Shown piece by piece: positions 46,849 to 63,500 of a stretch of DNA of 64,000 nt. Location: the NCBI GenBank assembly GCA_019843655.1, contig JACDQD010000002.1, positions 1,560,585 to 1,624,584 of the forward strand. Reading direction: 5' to 3'. How positions within the stretch are numbered: position 1 is the stretch's first letter; each line of letters starts with the position of its first letter. The position numbers and the translations under genes were made by a program. Under the pieces are notes generated by a model. It did not search any database and was not told where the DNA came from. It worked only from the letters and a program-made list of their open reading frames with translations. Origin of the DNA: Lethocerus indicus (lineage: Eukaryota > Arthropoda > Insecta > Hemiptera > Belostomatidae).

Positions 46849-47309
46849 AAACTATATACTAAAACCGACATGGACTAACGGAATAGAACTAGGGGGTTCC
46901 GCCAAGAAATCCAACATCCTCAATGCTCCCCCCGGGTATGTTCCTACCCGAACAATCCATAATGACCTCAACATACCCCGACAGTCGAAGAAGTCGCAAA
47001 ATTACGTTTCCTTATATTCCATTCCCGCCTCTCTCCACATACAAATCCACTCGTTCAATCCCTTTCTCTTTTACCCATCCATTATCTTAAACGCCACCGG
47101 TCTAGAGACTTTCTGTAGGCCGGATACAGGTCAAAAGTACGACGGTACTTCGTCACTGGACGGCGTCTTTATCGAGTGAAACAGGTGAAACTAATCGAAC
47201 AAACCGCAATTGTACCTATAACTGGCATATAGTTGATTGTACAATAAATAAAGTTAAAAAAAAAAAAACCTTTTCGGTGAAATCCGCAATGACTTAGTTG
47301 CCGGACCAA
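46849..47309 (+). mobile_element. Jockey-type LINE 3' end (copy 2) joined to a mariner end
   Basis: A forward frame reads ILKPTWTNGIELGGSAKKSN then ILNAPPGMF. This matches the LKPIWTYGIxLWG-SA block near the C-terminus of Jockey-clade reverse transcriptases, with the same loss between SN-I and LNAP as copy 1. The 3' UTR carries GTAGGCCGGATACAGGTC, GGCGTCTTTATCGAGTGAAA, GGCATATAGTTGATTGTACA, AATAAATAAAG and poly(A) at 47255-47268. Six bases later a mariner-type terminal repeat begins (CGGTGAAATCCGCAATGACT, TAGTTGCCGGACCAA; 47275-47309). The same composite end is present at 54271-54638. Confidence 0.8.
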
Positions 47310-50300
47310 CTGGCGAAAACGTCATGGATAAAAATATATATATATATAAGTAACTATTTTCAATGGTTTGTGGTAGGCTGCTTCAAGCGTTCTGTATTCG
47401 CACGAATTTGAGTTGTTGAGCCGCCACAACTACGGGCTATAAATCTACGGTCCAATTCCGCCGGTCCGTCTGCACAATCGAAAGGGTAAGAAACCGGGGG
47501 GGGGGGGAATTATCACGCGGTAAGATTTCATATTACATCGTAGGCGGGGTTATATAGGGCAAGAAATGAGGAAACGTTAATTTAAACTCCGTGTCCGGTT
47601 TCTTGCCGGCGGCTGGGGCGGGGCCGTGATTAGCGAGCGCTGTTAGCCGAGGACAGGGCCGCCCCCCCCGGTAACCCCTGTCGGACCGGGTCGGCGACCA
47701 ATAGGGGGTCGGGGGTCGGGGGGGGGGCGGTAGAGGGAGGGTTGCGGCAACGACAGTTTAATTAAAAATAAATCCGACCCAGTTATAGGAGGAGGAGGAG
47801 GCGATACCCTGTCCAGGCCTATATATATAATACCGGGGGTCGTAGGCCTGACATTAGGACAGTGTAGGAGAAGGCGGTCGCCCCCCCTGAAATTAATTTA
47901 ACAAAAGACTGCGTTACCCGACCGGGCCCCCAGACTCCTCATTTTACTACGCCCGTCCTACCGGCTTTCCTTCCCAATTTTCCAGGTGTTTCCAGAGAAC
48001 GACTCTTGTATATAGGGGAACACTTTCTCTAATTAGACAACCCGCCCCTCGGCGATAGAGGAGACGGAGGCATTCCACCACCTTACTACCCCCTACCCCC
48101 GCCACCGCCTCCCTCCCCATCGCCAATCTTCCCTGCCTCCATCCCTCTTCCCTTTTTCTCTCACTCTGTTTATCACACTAATTACTGGGCCATCCTCTAC
48201 TTCCCCCCCCCCCACCAACGGCTCCGGCTCTTCCGCCTCCATCCACTTGAAAGCACCAATTTAAGAAAGCTTTTCACCCTCCCGGCTCACTCGGGTACTC
48301 GCTGGCGACCTCACTCAAGGCTTACTAGTGGAGCCAGATTTGAGTGAAAATACTACTCGGGTTGATGGAAGGAAACAGTTCAAAAAATTCGGCGTTTCCT
48401 CCGTATTTGAATAAATGTACGCTCTAAAATAGAGCGAGGGCGGAATGTGGCGCGCACCTACGCCGTGTAAGCGCACCCCCCAATACGTAGTATATATACA
48501 GACATTAAATAGTTGAGTTTCTGATGTACAGAAATCTTTGTGATAACGTCACGAAATCGTCCCAGTGAAAATATTATTGGGCTCGCTCGAAATATTGAGT
48601 AAATGTAATTCAGATCGTGATTGTTCGAGCGCTGAATCTGTCGTAGACTCAATTCAGGTGACCGATTCTGAAATTCGCACATGGATTCGGTAATTAGCCG
48701 GAAAATAACGAGCGGAAAATCGGGGGGAAATGTAATTATCGGGGAGTGAATACTTAGTTGGCGGGAATGAGCGGGAGCAATCAACAAACGGGCCATCAAT
48801 AAGAAATTCCCGAATTGGAGGCGCGCTTCGGTCTCTATTCAGTGGGCCGTGAAGGGAACGGCCCTTGTGGGGCCGGCCCCCCCCCCCGCCACCACTAACC
48901 GGTTCCCGTCATAAATTAATATTGTCACCCCCCCCAGCCCCGAACTTCTAAATGGCCCCGTGTTCCAGACTAAAACTGCTGAGCTGTAACAATATCGCGT
49001 ACGCGGAACTTGGCTAAGCGCGAATGAAGTTGCAAACGTGCAAATACTAGTAGATGATAGTAGGCAATCGGTCCCCGAAGAAGGGACTTTGTCCCCGAAG
49101 AAGGGGGAAGTTTGTCCTGATGCACTAGAAAATTATAGAAAAAATAACCCGATGAATACAGAAGACTGCTTACCAATCAAGTATATGGAACAGTACTTAA
49201 TTGTCTGCCGTACTCTGTCATCACGAATAACACTTTTGATGCGAGTTAATGTACTCTGTTGAATTATAATTCAAATATTAACCGAATATGCGTAGCTACA
49301 CTGTTTTCAAGCATCGGGGAAGTTGTCGAATACCAAAATATTAATAGTATAATATAAATAAACGATACGTCGAGTACACAGCTGAATTTCTCGTGAGATA
49401 CATCGTTACAGGAGAGATAATTGAACATGAATTAAGTGCATATTCTGTACAATATCCGTCAGATGAAATTCAGGAAGAGCCGCTTCCCCTGTAAGTGGTT
49501 TTCAAGATAAATTTATTCAATAGAAAAGTCGAATTTCTTTCCAAATGCGAACTAAGTACCAAGAGTTGCCGTCTTTAAGGTAAATGTATATACCGGAAGA
49601 TGGAGAGGCTTAATGTTTGAACAAGATTATATGACCTGTCACCGCCCATAAAGGTAAAAGTAACAGGCCCGCCCACCGTCGGTCCCTTTACCTTAAATCT
49701 TCTTTGAGATTTAAACTAATAATCTCAATACTGTTCTTTACTCAGGGGGCTTAAGTGGGATCGCTTTTCCCAAAATCCCCTCCCTTCAAAACGCTAAACA
49801 AGATAGACTCCTCAAAGTCCAGGCTTACCTACTGGGTGTTGAAACAAAACTGATCTTACATACTAAAGGGATCTTCACGCTTCCACTTTTCCGCCAATCC
49901 TTTTCAGTTTTAAGGCAATAACGTCGGATTAAAAAAGAAAGAATAACCTAACGTTAAACGTCAACTTCTTGTTACATAAAAAATGTTTGTAACTAACAAA
50001 AGATGTATATACTACAACTGGTGCTTCACAGGTCTCAAGTATCTTTACTAGTAGTGATTACTAAACTATTAGTGTAAGTTTACAGAGGATAAAATTTCAA
50101 AAGGAAATAAATGGTATTCCACAGTTCATTTAAACCGAAGTCCATTTCATTAACGTTGAATATGATAACCAAGTATCCGACTCATATCAGCGTATCAACG
50201 ACTTACATTATAAGGCAAGGGGCATTTTCCCCCCGCTGTTATTCATCCCATAACTTTCCGCCGGTCATAGAAGTACACTCGAAGTGAAAAAACGAAAAAT

Positions 50301-51815
50301 TAAATTAAATAAAAAGGGAAAAACGCTCACAAATAAAAAATATCGCTCTTGCGCGCGCCCACTCCAGTCAGGAGTGCGGGCATTTTGAAAAAACTTACCC
50401 AACGGTAAATAAAAGGAGTAAATATCCTTCTGTCGGCGGTTGAAAAACAGGCTCGAGAAAGTAGAAGCAATAGTGAAAACCACTCAAGTGAGAACTCTTC
50501 AAGTTGTGTGTCCGGCCGGCCTGAGGGACTTTTTTAAACCCATTACCTGCCCACAAAACCGAACCATTTAAAAATCCATTTTATTTTTCACCTCTCGCCT
50601 GGAGAAAATTCCCCCCCCCACCCACCCCCCAGGAGAAATTGTGTAAATAAAAGAAGAGGAAAAAAAAAGGCAGAGACTTTTCTATTCGGTTAATCTAATA
50701 GCTCGAGACAACAATAGGGGTGGGGGGGGGGAGGAGGGACTTGGAGGTAGTTTAACGACAACAATTCTTTTCTAATCAGATTCAGAAAGCATTACGGAGG
50801 TTTGTTCCTGAATTATGCTGATTGTATTATTCTTACAAGCGGGTGAGTCTAAAGTGGTCGGACACTCGAGTACCGAGTAGTACAGTCGACAAGGGCATAG
50901 CATCGATTCCTGGTCCGTGAGTTGATTTTCACTCGAGTAAATTTATGCTGTACACAGGTTAACGCTGTTTCCACGTGCAGAAATATGATATCTCTTTAAA
51001 AATGTGCCGCTTTACTTTAGTTTCAAGTACGCGGTGTACCTCTCGAACGATCAGTTGCAACCGTCAGTTGCACAGAAGCGTCGGACAGTCGGTGTTTGAC
51101 CCGGCTGGAAATATTAAGTACGGCGTTGGCATTCCGGACTGGAGCCGGAGAGCACATGACGAAATTGGCTTTCGTCCGGACGCGAAACGGTTCAGAGTTC
51201 AAAGGTGTCGCCAGATGAAAGCGAATCGCTGACCCACCGGATCTACTGCGGTCTGCTGGCACACGGCTACACCTAGAGACGTAATGGGGCCGGGATGTAG
51301 AGGAGTACGGATATGATTCAACAGTAAAATCAAAACCGGCCAGATTTAGAACGAAGACGAACACGACGACTTGGTTAACAAGTGAATTACAGAGTATTCA
51401 AAAATAAAAATATTTTCGACCATATTAACATATGAGTTATGTTGTAAATGCAATTTTATTTCTGATTTCTGACGTTGAAGCCACCTGGGGGCATAATGGA
51501 TGGGTAACAGGGGGGAGAAATTGAACGGGCAAATTAGGACGAGAAATAAGACGGGAACGGAATGGGTAATTAGAAAAAGTGGACAGAATAATGAAATCGC
51601 CCCCCAATGACTTGACTTTACTTCGGAATTTCAATAACAATTATACCGAAACGACCTCGTCAACTCCAAGGGATATCTGGCCACTTGTAGAACAAACCGG
51701 CCAACTGAATTCCGGTCAATTTGTAAATACGAATTAACCATTTTACGACCGGTAATCATACAACTCTAGTACACTCCTTCCCATTTCTATACTGGGAACA
51801 GTATATAGTATATAA
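47310..51815. other. Non-coding region with G/C-rich tracts
   Basis: G-rich tracts at 47498-47508 and 47705-47730, C-rich pyrimidine tracts at 48085-48240 and 48878-48889, and a G run near 50717-50731. Small items: a tandem duplication of TCCCCGAAGAAGGG (49073-49106) and a hairpin GCCC-ACTCC-4-GGAGT (about 50358-50377). No gene is recognised; the longest frames (about 113 codons at 48458-48799 and 51023-51364, minus) show no domain. Confidence 0.45.
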
Positions 51816-52090
51816 TTTTTTTTTTAAACACGTTTTATTTTGTGCAATCAACATGGATGTTATAATTACAAGTGCTGATTCAGAAAGGGACTGAACAAGT
51901 TGATTAGGACGAGGAGAATGGCGGGAGTGGAACTTCAGGAACCGGGATTTTGTCGACTGTCGGTATGTTGAGGTCATGGTGGATTGTCTGGTTAGAAACA
52001 TACCCGGGGGAGCATTAAGGGATGGTGCGAAGGACTTTTGACCGAAATCTCTGGATCTCTGGAACCCCACAGCTCTATACCGTATGTCCA
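51816..52090 (-). mobile_element. Jockey-type LINE 3' end, copy 3
   Basis: On the minus strand the frame reads RFRSKVLRTIP, then after a one-base shift LNAPPGMFLTRQSTMTSTY, a segment like the RFQSKVLR-T-NAPWY block of Jockey-clade reverse transcriptases, followed by HSPRPNQLVQS. The poly(A) is the T-run 51816-51825. This copy keeps the RSKVLRTI segment that copies 1 and 2 have lost, but has a shorter and different 3' UTR ending GTTGATTGCACAAAATAAAA. It also begins further downstream. Confidence 0.75.
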
Positions 52091-53235
52091 TCTCGGTTTG
52101 AGTATCAATTTGAGTGTCAATTTCGATGTCCGTTTCAGTAATGGCCTTAAAAGTCCAAATTTTCTGTTTAACTCGATTCTCTTGAATCTACGTAGGTAGA
52201 TTCAAAAATGTCGAAAATTAAAAATTTCACAAAGTCAACCGCCCGGAGCCGCTCATCTGGGGCTGTGCGGTCACATCACGAAGAGGAAAGAAACCAAAAA
52301 CAAATCCGGGCCGTAAAAACCCCGTTTTCTATTTATTTTTTTTGCTTTTAACGCGACTGACGCTTAGAACAGAAACAAAAAAAAAAAAAAAAGGTGCGGC
52401 TCGATAAGGACAAAAACAAATACATCCGACTGTCGTATTATTTGGCGACCGGCTGACTTAAACGCGCTAAAATCCCGCTGCTTTCAATACAAAAAATAAG
52501 TCCGTCCTATACGAGATGAGCCTGACGTGACCGCGACTGTCCCACAAAACCAACGAGTTATTCGCTAATTAATTTTCAAAATTCTAATATATATATTTAT
52601 ATTATGACATAACTGATTTTTTTGTTCGGACAATCCAGTGGTCCGTTTTGAAATTACACCCCAATTGGAATGGTCAAATAATGTACTCGTCTGAGGGACG
52701 AGTTCATTTTCTTCGTGACCAACTCTTGCAAATACCGGGGGCTTTTAAACTAGGCCGGCCGACTTAACGGGCCCTAAATCCAACCCAATTCGGACAAAAA
52801 GGAGTATCATTCGGCCGGGAAAGTAGCCATCGATCTGCCAACTTCAAGATTGACAGAAATATACTTCCGTTTTAAATCTAATAATTGTTCGGAGCTGATG
52901 ACTATAGTCCCAAGAGAGTAGAACGTTTTTAGAACAATAAAAACTGCGGGCGAATAATTATTTATTTGGGGATTAGTGTAATTGAAGTAAGTGATAAAGC
53001 AGCATACTGCTCCAATAAGAGGTTTCAGTTAATTATTACTGAACTAGAAATTTACTAGCGGCATAGAAAGCAGTGCACGTAGAATCTAGAGAACACAAAT
53101 AACATGCATACATATTCTAAAAGTCAGTACTTTGGGCATTTTTGGAAAAAAGGTTACGATACGTTAATTTTAGAATATTGTAGCGAACAAAGCGCGTTAT
53201 AGGCATTTAACGCTTTACTTTTTCCGAAAAGGCAA
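52091..53235. other. Non-coding region, no gene recognised
   Basis: AT-rich, with a 15-base poly(A) near 52378-52392 and an AT-rich patch at 52590-52620. No feature that I can support. Confidence 0.45.
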
Positions 53236-53780
53236 AAATGCCGCACAAAAGGTAAACGAGATACGCGCTGTTTATGGCGAAGGTGCTGTAGCCGAAAGAA
53301 CTGTGCGCGGAAGTGCAGTTTGCTCGGTTTAAAGCCGGAGATTTCGATCTCCGAAAATCCGATTAAAACGGTAATCGAAAATAATCCACGCTCTACAACG
53401 CGTCAATTAGCGTCAACGCTAAATAAATCGAAATCGACGATCCACGACCGTACTGCGAAGCTTGGCTGCATAAGCCGTCTCGACGTACGTTGGTTCCCCA
53501 CGATTCAACTGAGAATCTGCCGTTTCGCAACGGGGAGACACCATTTCTGAAGCGATTGGGTGACGGGGGATGAAAAATGGATAATTGATCCAAAATTTAA
53601 ACGGCACGAACTTTCCGGACAACCCGTTTGTCAACTGGAATATCTTCGAATCCGTTTTCAATAAAAGAAGTGTATTTTACAGCTGCGGAAACCACGAAGT
53701 AAGGTCTTCTTGTCCGTTACACGGGCATTAACGACGGGAAACTAATTTCCGTAAAGAACCGTAACAATAAAATTGCGCGA
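53236..53780 (+). pseudogene. Decayed mariner transposase, distinct lineage
   Basis: Fragments appear in transposase order in shifting forward frames: KVNEIRAVYGEGAVAERTVR (first helix-turn-helix), FARFKAGDFDL-like linker, ENPIKTVIENNPRSTTRQLA then STLNKSKSTIHD (second helix-turn-helix), CISRLDV (compare VSRLDVWVPH in the family), then WVTGDEKWI, which carries the first catalytic aspartate. At least three frameshifts and several stops interrupt it, and it fades into an (AT)n run. It differs from the GDEALKERQC lineage of copies A-C, so it is a second mariner family. No terminal repeats are found. Confidence 0.8.
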
Positions 53781-53800
53781 ATATATATATATATATATAT
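53781..53800. repeat. (AT)n microsatellite
   Basis: Ten AT units directly downstream of the decayed mariner transposase; they replace the expected C-terminal part. Confidence 0.85.
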
Positions 53801-54270
53801 CTTTATTCGATACGGTCTAAATCCCAGAGGACGAAATATTTGCATCGGAGTACATCCGGGAGCCGCTTTGGTCCCGGTACCGGTCGCCGGTGCTCGTTAA
53901 AAGTTGAAGCTAAATAATAGCGGGGGAGGAACCGCCCTCCACGTTCAGAAAGTAGAACGGGGGTTGGCGCCCCCCCCCGCGAGACGTCCCCGCCGCCGCC
54001 CAGAGATAACAAGCCGCATTCAATATCCACCGACCGGGCCTAATTAATATTTAAAACGAGAGCCGGAGTTTAGCGCCCACGGAGTCGGTCGGACGGTGGC
54101 GAATTTCAATTTAATTTCAGCCAACCGCCGATTGTAGTTGCGCCCGAGATAGCTGCCAATTAAATATATCCGCACTATTAAAATAAAATATTTTACACCC
54201 TACGGAAGGATTGAAAATAGCGGATTGATATCGTTAGAAAATCCTGTGTTAGAATTTAGTGTTTGACTGA
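53801..54270. other. Non-coding region, no gene recognised
   Basis: Contains an 8-base C run near 53971-53978 and otherwise ordinary sequence. No gene or repeat that I can support. Confidence 0.45.
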
Positions 54271-54638
54271 CAATATACAAAGCTATACTGAAACCGGCAC
54301 GGACGTACGGAATAGAACTGTGGGGTTCCGCCAAGAAATACAAACATTCCAGTCCTTCGTACCGTCCTTAATGCACCAACCGAACAATCCATAATGACCT
54401 CAACATACCCAGACAGTCAAAAAAAAAATCACGCTTCCTTAAATTCCATTCCCGCCTCTCTCCACATCCAAATCCACTCGTTAAACGCCACCGGTCTAGA
54501 GACTTTCTGTAGGCCGGATACAGGTCAAAAGTACCATCGTTGGACGGCGTCTTTATCGAGTGAAACTAATAAAGTTTAAAAAATATAAAAACCCTCGTCT
54601 ACCGGTGAAATCCGCAATGACTTAGTTGCCGGACCGAT
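54271..54638 (+). mobile_element. Jockey-type LINE 3' end (copy 4) joined to a mariner end
   Basis: A forward frame reads LTIYKAILKPARTYGIELWG then SAKKY, the best-preserved Jockey-clade C-terminal block in the window. VLRTVLNAP follows in another frame, so this copy keeps the segment lost from copies 1 and 2 but has lost the CCCGGGTATGTTCCTA stretch. The 3' UTR contains GTAGGCCGGATACAGGTC and GGCGTCTTTATCGAGTGAAA, then an A-rich tail. A mariner-type terminal repeat (CGGTGAAATCCGCAATGACT, TAGTTGCCGGACCGA) follows at about 54602-54638, as in copy 2. Confidence 0.8.
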
Positions 54639-55255
54639 TGGTGCAAATCTCCGGGGATTAGATCATCGCAAATCATCAGAATAATGACGGGCGGAAGAAA
54701 ATGTAACGTGAATGTAAAACATAAACGCGTTTACCTGACGCGCAGAATACCGATACTTGAATTGGGTGACGAATTAATGCCGGGAAATTACCGCGGTCCG
54801 GTTCGGCGGCTGTAATACACAGGTAGGTAGGCGGGTATCCGATGTACATTCAATTATACCGGTAAACCGACCGCGGTTGATAAGCGGATGAATTTATAGC
54901 GGTGAATAGTGTTATCGGGGGGTAAATGGCAGACGGCACCAAGACCCACTAATCATGAACGGGGCGATAAGAGCCTCCGCCTCTGTATATATATATACAG
55001 CAGGAGGGACGACCAAACGGCCGAATCGTCGATTCTCACCAAAAAATACGACGGGAAATCGTGATATTTCGCATTAATTAGTCAGATTTAATTGTCCAGT
55101 ATTAATACTAGCGACCTCGACTAAGTTTAATACCGCTCAACCCTCGACATAATCTCAATTCTTACTTAGAATGACCTACCTACTGTTATCTTATGTATGA
55201 ATGTTGCCGAATCGTATTAAGTCATATAGAATTCAGACTGTGGGACTGCAATATA
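54639..55255. other. Non-coding region, no gene recognised
   Basis: Contains the palindrome TGTATATATATATACA near 54983-54998. No gene or repeat family recognised. TA at 55254-55255 is the target duplication of the next element. Confidence 0.45.
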
Positions 55256-55816
55256 TTGGTTCGGCGACTAAGTAATTGCGGATTTCACCGACAAGTGGCG
55301 TTGTACATATTTTTAAGTACGTCAACATGTTAGCACAGTATAAGATACATTCAGCTTCTCCGCAATGTCCATTGTTGAAGTATGGCGATCCGAATCGATA
55401 ATGGGCTTTATTCGGTCATCGTCGACCTCCACCGGCGTCCAGAGCGATCCTCGTCTTTTAATGAAAAATCCACCGACCGGAATTTTGCGAACCGGTACCG
55501 GACACTGGCGTTCTTTTAAGGCCTCATCACCGTACACTGCGTACAACTTTTTATGAGCCCGCGAGGCATTAACACCTTTGCGAAAATAAAAAAGCGAAAT
55601 GTGACTGAAACGCTCATTTCGGTTCACCGTGTTTTAGCTTTTTATACACACACACAGAATTCAACTGGTCGACGTAATTTTGATACCGAATGTTTCAGAA
55701 AGGACCAAACAATAAAATATGGAAGAATCTTATCTGTGCAAAGATGTTGACGTACTTAAAAATATGTACAACCCCACTTGTTGGTGAATTCCTCAATTAC
55801 TTAGTTGTCAACCCAA
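55256..55816 (-). mobile_element. Internally deleted mariner, copy B
   Basis: A 561-bp element flanked by TA (55254-55255, 55817-55818). The ends are TTGGTTCGGCGACTAAGTAA at the left and the reverse complement of TTGGGTTGACAACTAAGTAA at the right. Inverted repeats extend about 75 bp (GTTGTACATATTTTTAAGTA...). The coding part lies on the minus strand and stops after the second helix-turn-helix begins (AEKLNVSY), as in copy A. Confidence 0.85.
55322..55627 (-). pseudogene. Truncated mariner transposase N-terminus
   Basis: A 101-codon frame from ATG to stop is open. Residues about 15-42 (FRKGVNASRAHKKLYAVYGD, EALKERQC) correspond to the first helix-turn-helix of mellifera-type mariner transposases, and residues about 67-95 (VEVDDDRIKPIIDSDR, AEKLNVSYT) to the start of the second. 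The stretch between them (PVPVRKIPVGGFFIKRRG) is out of frame: the family linker RFAKFRSVDFSLKDEDRSGR is readable in another frame, so two compensating shifts keep the frame open. The catalytic domain is absent. It is therefore a decayed fragment, not a working enzyme. Confidence 0.75.

Positions 55817-60470
<4,654 letters not shown>

Positions 60471-60527
<57 letters not shown>
60471..60527. repeat. (AT)n microsatellite
   Basis: About 28 AT units; self-complementary, able to extrude as a cruciform. No gene adjacent. Confidence 0.97.
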
Positions 60528-60528
<1 letters not shown>

Positions 60529-63500
60529 CATGATGTTAAAAGTGAAACATTTTACGGGAGAGCTCTGCTGTAGGTTAAATAGTTGTGACGCTCATTTGGT
60601 TGGGGCGACCGCCGGCTTCCATAAACAATTGCATCCCCTTCCCTCCCCCATCCCGTCCAGCAAATCTGAAAAGGGGATAATTCACGTTGGAAAAAATCCC
60701 CCTTCGGGGCGTTAACTCGTATTTATATCGGCCGCCGTATAATAGTTTTACCCTTCCGTATAGAAATCACGTCGCGGAAAATTGAGACGGGGATTTTCCG
60801 CGGGGGCGTTCGCATCGGGGGTTGGAGGGCGCCTCCCGCCACCCCCCGCCGCCCCCCGCTCACAGCCGGGATTTACAGTCTACGTGCCGCGAGTTTGTAA
60901 ATGAATTGGAAGTTTATGCAGCCCCGGCCGGAGACTACTTGAAGTTTAAAGGGGTGAGTTGGGGGCGGTCCGTACAGATGGGGGCCCGCACAATCGACGA
61001 TTATTATTTCAACTCTTCCAAAACCGAGCCTAAGTATCACCACCCCGGTCCCAGGCCAGTTTCTGAACAAAGGGACCGATACATAAAACTGTACAGGAAT
61101 TATGCTAGGCGGTCAGCGGAATCGATATTTTCGGACGATCATAAAAAAAAAATATACCAAGAAAAAATGAATTACACCGCTGAATTCTAATGAATGCCCT
61201 ACACAGTTGTATACGAGCTCTATTCGTAATTAATTGAAGTTTGCAAATGAAACGAAATTCGGTCAGATTAAAGGGGGTCGGTTAAAGGTATAAATTAATA
61301 TTAAAGTTATGCTAAGAGAAATGATAATAATTCTTCGTGAATTTACGGGCAATTTTTATATAGTCGCGGATGAGAGACGCTGAAACGTCAGGATTAATGG
61401 GCTCAATTTATAGCGTTGTTAGGTGTATTTATTATTTCTTGACTTTTATTACAGCCCGTTGAATTTGGATTCTGAAACATTCCTTTCGATTTATTATCCT
61501 CCGGTATTTTTCACTACCTTGCCGAGCGGATGATACGTTCGACGTATTTCAGTATTGCACTTTATTGCTCTTACAGTATAGGCGCCGATGCAGGTTATAA
61601 AGCGGATCTATTTCTATTATTAAATAGTTCACTTTCACACCCCAACAAAACACCCAATATGCAGAATGAAGACAGTTACTAGAAGGTCGGTAAAAGAGAA
61701 TCACATATTCGGAGGGATAGATATCAGAAAGGGCTTCACAAATACAACTGCTCATGAGATATGCAAATTTACAGTTATTATATCAAATAGACTAGTAGAC
61801 TAGTAAGCCTTAGAGAGTTTTACAATGCAACCGAAATGTGATATAAAAATGAAGTCGCGGTGCAGTTTAAATAATTGTTTCATGTCGTGAGAAGCGCGTT
61901 TCAGAAGATTTTCCCCCCGTGTTTACTACTGCCTTATATTATTATATATAAAACAATATGCGCCCCACAAGCCAAGATTGGTCGTTCACAAGCGTTAAGG
62001 GCCTTTACTTATCATAAAGGCATTTTTATTGCTAAAAGCCTTCCTTTTATAGGGCCCGAGGCCGAGGTAATGTCCCCCGGGAATGACAGGCGCGCATGTG
62101 TGCTCCCGGACTAATAGGCAGGGAGGAAATGTCGCTGAGGGCAGTGCGGGGTGGTTTATGGTCGCAAGGGCCAGATTAGCTTTAATAGTTATAACCCGCG
62201 CCCAATGAGCCACCCACCGACAGACAGTCTCTCTCTCTATACCCAGGGCGGGTCTCCAACAAAAGGGCGTATAAAGTTGATACCGAATAGTATAACAACA
62301 ACGTACATTTAATTAATTACGAGCAATAAAGAAAACTTCCGGGAAAATTACTGTAATTCGAGCCGGAGTAACACGGGGGTGGGGGTGGGGGAGTAAGCGA
62401 GGCGTGTATCATGCTATTCCAACAGGGTAGGTACACATTACTACTAGTCCTATATACAGTTCTGCGTGTAAATATTTTATGTACAGAGTTAATAATTTGC
62501 GCGCGGTAGCCGCTCAGTACGGATACTATGGCCAGATCCAACAACCCTTCATGCAACCCTCTAAATTCAATGAAATCGTTACATTTTAAGCGTAGGGGCT
62601 GGAAATATTAAAATGGCGGTAACAAAAAATTATTATAACTAATAATCGGTCCTAAAGGGTGCGAATCCGGCCGGTAATAATTCAGTACGGTACGTACGAC
62701 TTGCCCCGGCGAATCTTTACATTATTTATGAAATTTCCCATTCTTTATTCAGGGCGCTCGAATTTTCGGCGAAGGGCGCACAGCAACAATACCCGCGGCG
62801 CGGTTTTGCGTTCGGCGGGGGACGTTTCGCGATAAGTGAGTGCATTGGGAACGCACTAAGTGCACTAAGAGGTGACGGGAGGCCGGCCAGAGAGCAGATG
62901 TGCAGCAAGCACGTGCCGCTCCTAAAGCAACTAAGTTATACAAGTGCTTGGGAAGGATTCGCCCTCCCGCCCCCACTTGCTCTCCGCAACCCCAGCGGGA
63001 CCGTCATGTATACATACAAACATATATATATATATATATAGAAACCGTTCCAACATACTTATTGTGTGCGATGCCTCCTTCCAGTTCGGCCAGAGCTGCC
63101 TATCTCGACAGGATTCAATATCCTCCTGCACAAAGTTAGAATTCTGGGGGCGTCACTTCCGACCGAGATTAATGCCCTACTGATATCGTCCCCGCGAGTT
63201 ATATTACAACGCGAAGCGAAATAAAAAAAAAAAATAACCAACGCCCCATTCCCACTACTGAGTTCTACACCCTTCTGTACGACTTCCGCAGAGATACGGC
63301 ATCGTTTTTAGAAAAGGGTATTGAAAAAAATCGGAGGGAATTTTCAATACTCATTCGAAATAAGCGAAAGTGGGGAGATATCAAATTGTCGGCGTTTATG
63401 GAAACGCAATTGAATAGAATGGAGAGACACAGAGAAAGAACATGAAATATACCAATCCGGCGTGAATAGTCGAAGAAATTCGTATAAAAAAAAAAATTAA

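Noticed and set aside
60822..61190. 122-codon forward frame
   Set aside because: It begins in a poly-proline tract, has no recognisable domain, and has no supporting splice or promoter signals. It cannot be separated from chance without transcripts.
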